Of a DNA stretch of 5,063 nt, positions 4,501 through 5,063 are shown one piece after another. This DNA comes from Patescibacteria group bacterium (GTDB taxonomy: Bacteria > Patescibacteriota > Minisyncoccia > Minisyncoccales > GWA2-46-15). The notes beneath the pieces were generated by a model. The model was not told the DNA's origin. It worked only from the letters and a program-made list of their open reading frames with translations, and searched no databases. The stretch is from positions 1 through 5,063 of the forward strand of contig JAHIOR010000061.1 of NCBI GenBank assembly GCA_018895125.1, written 5' to 3'. A program made the position numbers and the translations under genes. The first letter of the stretch is position 1. Each line of letters opens with the position of its first letter.

Positions 4501-5063
4501 GTTTTTTAATAGTGAGCGGAATGCTCGATATATCGCTTCGCGCTATAATAAAGACTAATTCGCTTTCAAATAAGAGTTTTTCTGTTTTCCAGGGCTGGTC
4601 TTTAACTAAATCCTGGAATTGTTTTGAGTAAAAGTCAACCATGCCTTTTTGCTTGCCAGAAATACTTTTTGTTGGAAAGGAAATCACCAAAAACTTGGAA
4701 TTTTGTTTTTTAAGAATTTTTAGGGTGGAGCCTTTTTCTTGGCGCTCTAACAGGGGAATAACTTTTAGAAAGAAAGTAACATCGCTTTTGGGAAACTTGT
4801 CAATTAAAGCATCCCCAAGATCAATTTTAACTTGTTTTACTTTAAAAAGATCAAAGAAGGATTTTAAAAACCAGGCCTGATCTTTGTCTATATCAAAAGC
4901 ATGATATTCAGTATTTTTAGAAAGGTTCATCCAGAAAAAGGTTAAAGGATTTAATCCTGAACCAATATCAACAATAGTTTTAGGTGAACCGATAACGTTA
5001 AAAATCTTTTTATAAAAGTCATCCAGGATGGCAATTCTTTCGTTGGTGGAGGATTGAAGTTTC
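4493..5063 (-). CDS. Arm/Rmt (FmrO)-like 16S rRNA guanine-N7 methyltransferase, 5'-truncated
   Basis: The frame is open to the right edge, giving 189 visible residues; the ATG at 4930 is internal. The part upstream of it carries SSTNERIAILDDFY (residues 4-17) and the SAM-binding motif VDIGSGLNPL (31-40). FDID (56-59) is the acidic end of the second strand. LKVIPLLERQEKGS (99-112) and VISFPTKSISGKQKGM (126-141) are hallmarks of the FmrO/Arm/Rmt family. From memory, RmtB has the counterparts STKERLAELDTLY, LDIACGLNPLA, LLPLLEREQAGS and SFPTRSLGGRGKGM. The known enzymes methylate N7 of G1405 in the 16S A-site and block 4,6-disubstituted deoxystreptamine aminoglycosides. Resistance here is inference. 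RmtB has about 80 residues before the point where the window cuts, so an N-terminal RNA-binding part probably lies outside. It is the most upstream visible gene of the minus-strand cluster and overlaps the lipid kinase by 8 bases. Family call is strong; position specificity is unproven. Confidence 0.87.
   Translation of the reverse strand, partial: KLQSSTNERIAILDDFYKKIFNVIGSPKTIVDIGSGLNPLTFFWMNLSKNTEYHAFDIDKDQAWFLKSFFDLFKVKQVKIDLGDALIDKFPKSDVTFFLKVIPLLERQEKGSTLKILKKQNSKFLVISFPTKSISGKQKGMVDFYSKQFQDLVKDQPWKTEKLLFESELVFIIARSDISSIPLTIKKHD

Noticed and set aside
4493..4930. ATG at 4930 as the start of the methyltransferase
   Set aside because: The frame continues open to 5063 and encodes the SAM-binding motif VDIGSGLNPL and the SSTNER segment upstream. 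The ATG falls in the middle of the conserved domain.

Overview
The window is a compact, moderately AT-rich bacterial segment with two gene clusters pointing at each other. Both clusters run off the edges. It holds eight genes and only one intergenic gap larger than about 60 bases. The short genes, the 8- and 13-base overlaps, the TAA-T-ATG junctions, the frequent lack of a Shine-Dalgarno sequence and the style of the proteins suggest a small-genome lineage such as Patescibacteria/CPR (Parcubacteria-like). That placement is inference; no marker gene here proves it. TGA ends the first gene and never occurs inside the others, so the standard bacterial code fits.

Left part, plus strand (1-1649): a 5'-truncated nitroreductase-family flavoprotein, an alpha/beta hydrolase with an unusual AHSMG nucleophile elbow, and a NUDIX hydrolase with a complete NUDIX box. 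They are nearly contiguous and probably co-transcribed. All three are small-molecule or 'housecleaning' type enzymes. The promoter lies left of the window.

Middle (1650-1852): the convergent gap between the clusters. It contains a perfect 14-bp hairpin with A/T ends (bidirectional terminator), a 34-base imperfect palindrome followed by a T-rich run, and a third small hairpin with a T run.

Right part, minus strand (5063 down to 1853): read in transcription order, an Arm/Rmt (FmrO)-like 16S rRNA methyltransferase truncated by the window edge, a DgkA-family prokaryotic lipid kinase, the AAA+ ATPase RarA (MgsA), an AlkA-like HhH-GPD DNA glycosylase, and a YbaK/EbsC-type aminoacyl-tRNA deacylase. 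The first three overlap. A 53-base gap containing an imperfect inverted repeat precedes the glycosylase, and the last two are one base apart. The set mixes ribosome modification, envelope lipid recycling, replication-fork and base-excision repair, and tRNA proofreading. It looks like a stress/maintenance operon and shows no sign of a phage, insertion sequence, CRISPR array or stable RNA gene.

The most notable item is the methyltransferase. Its motifs match the family that methylates G1405 of 16S rRNA and confers aminoglycoside resistance. Here it sits in an apparently chromosomal housekeeping operon.
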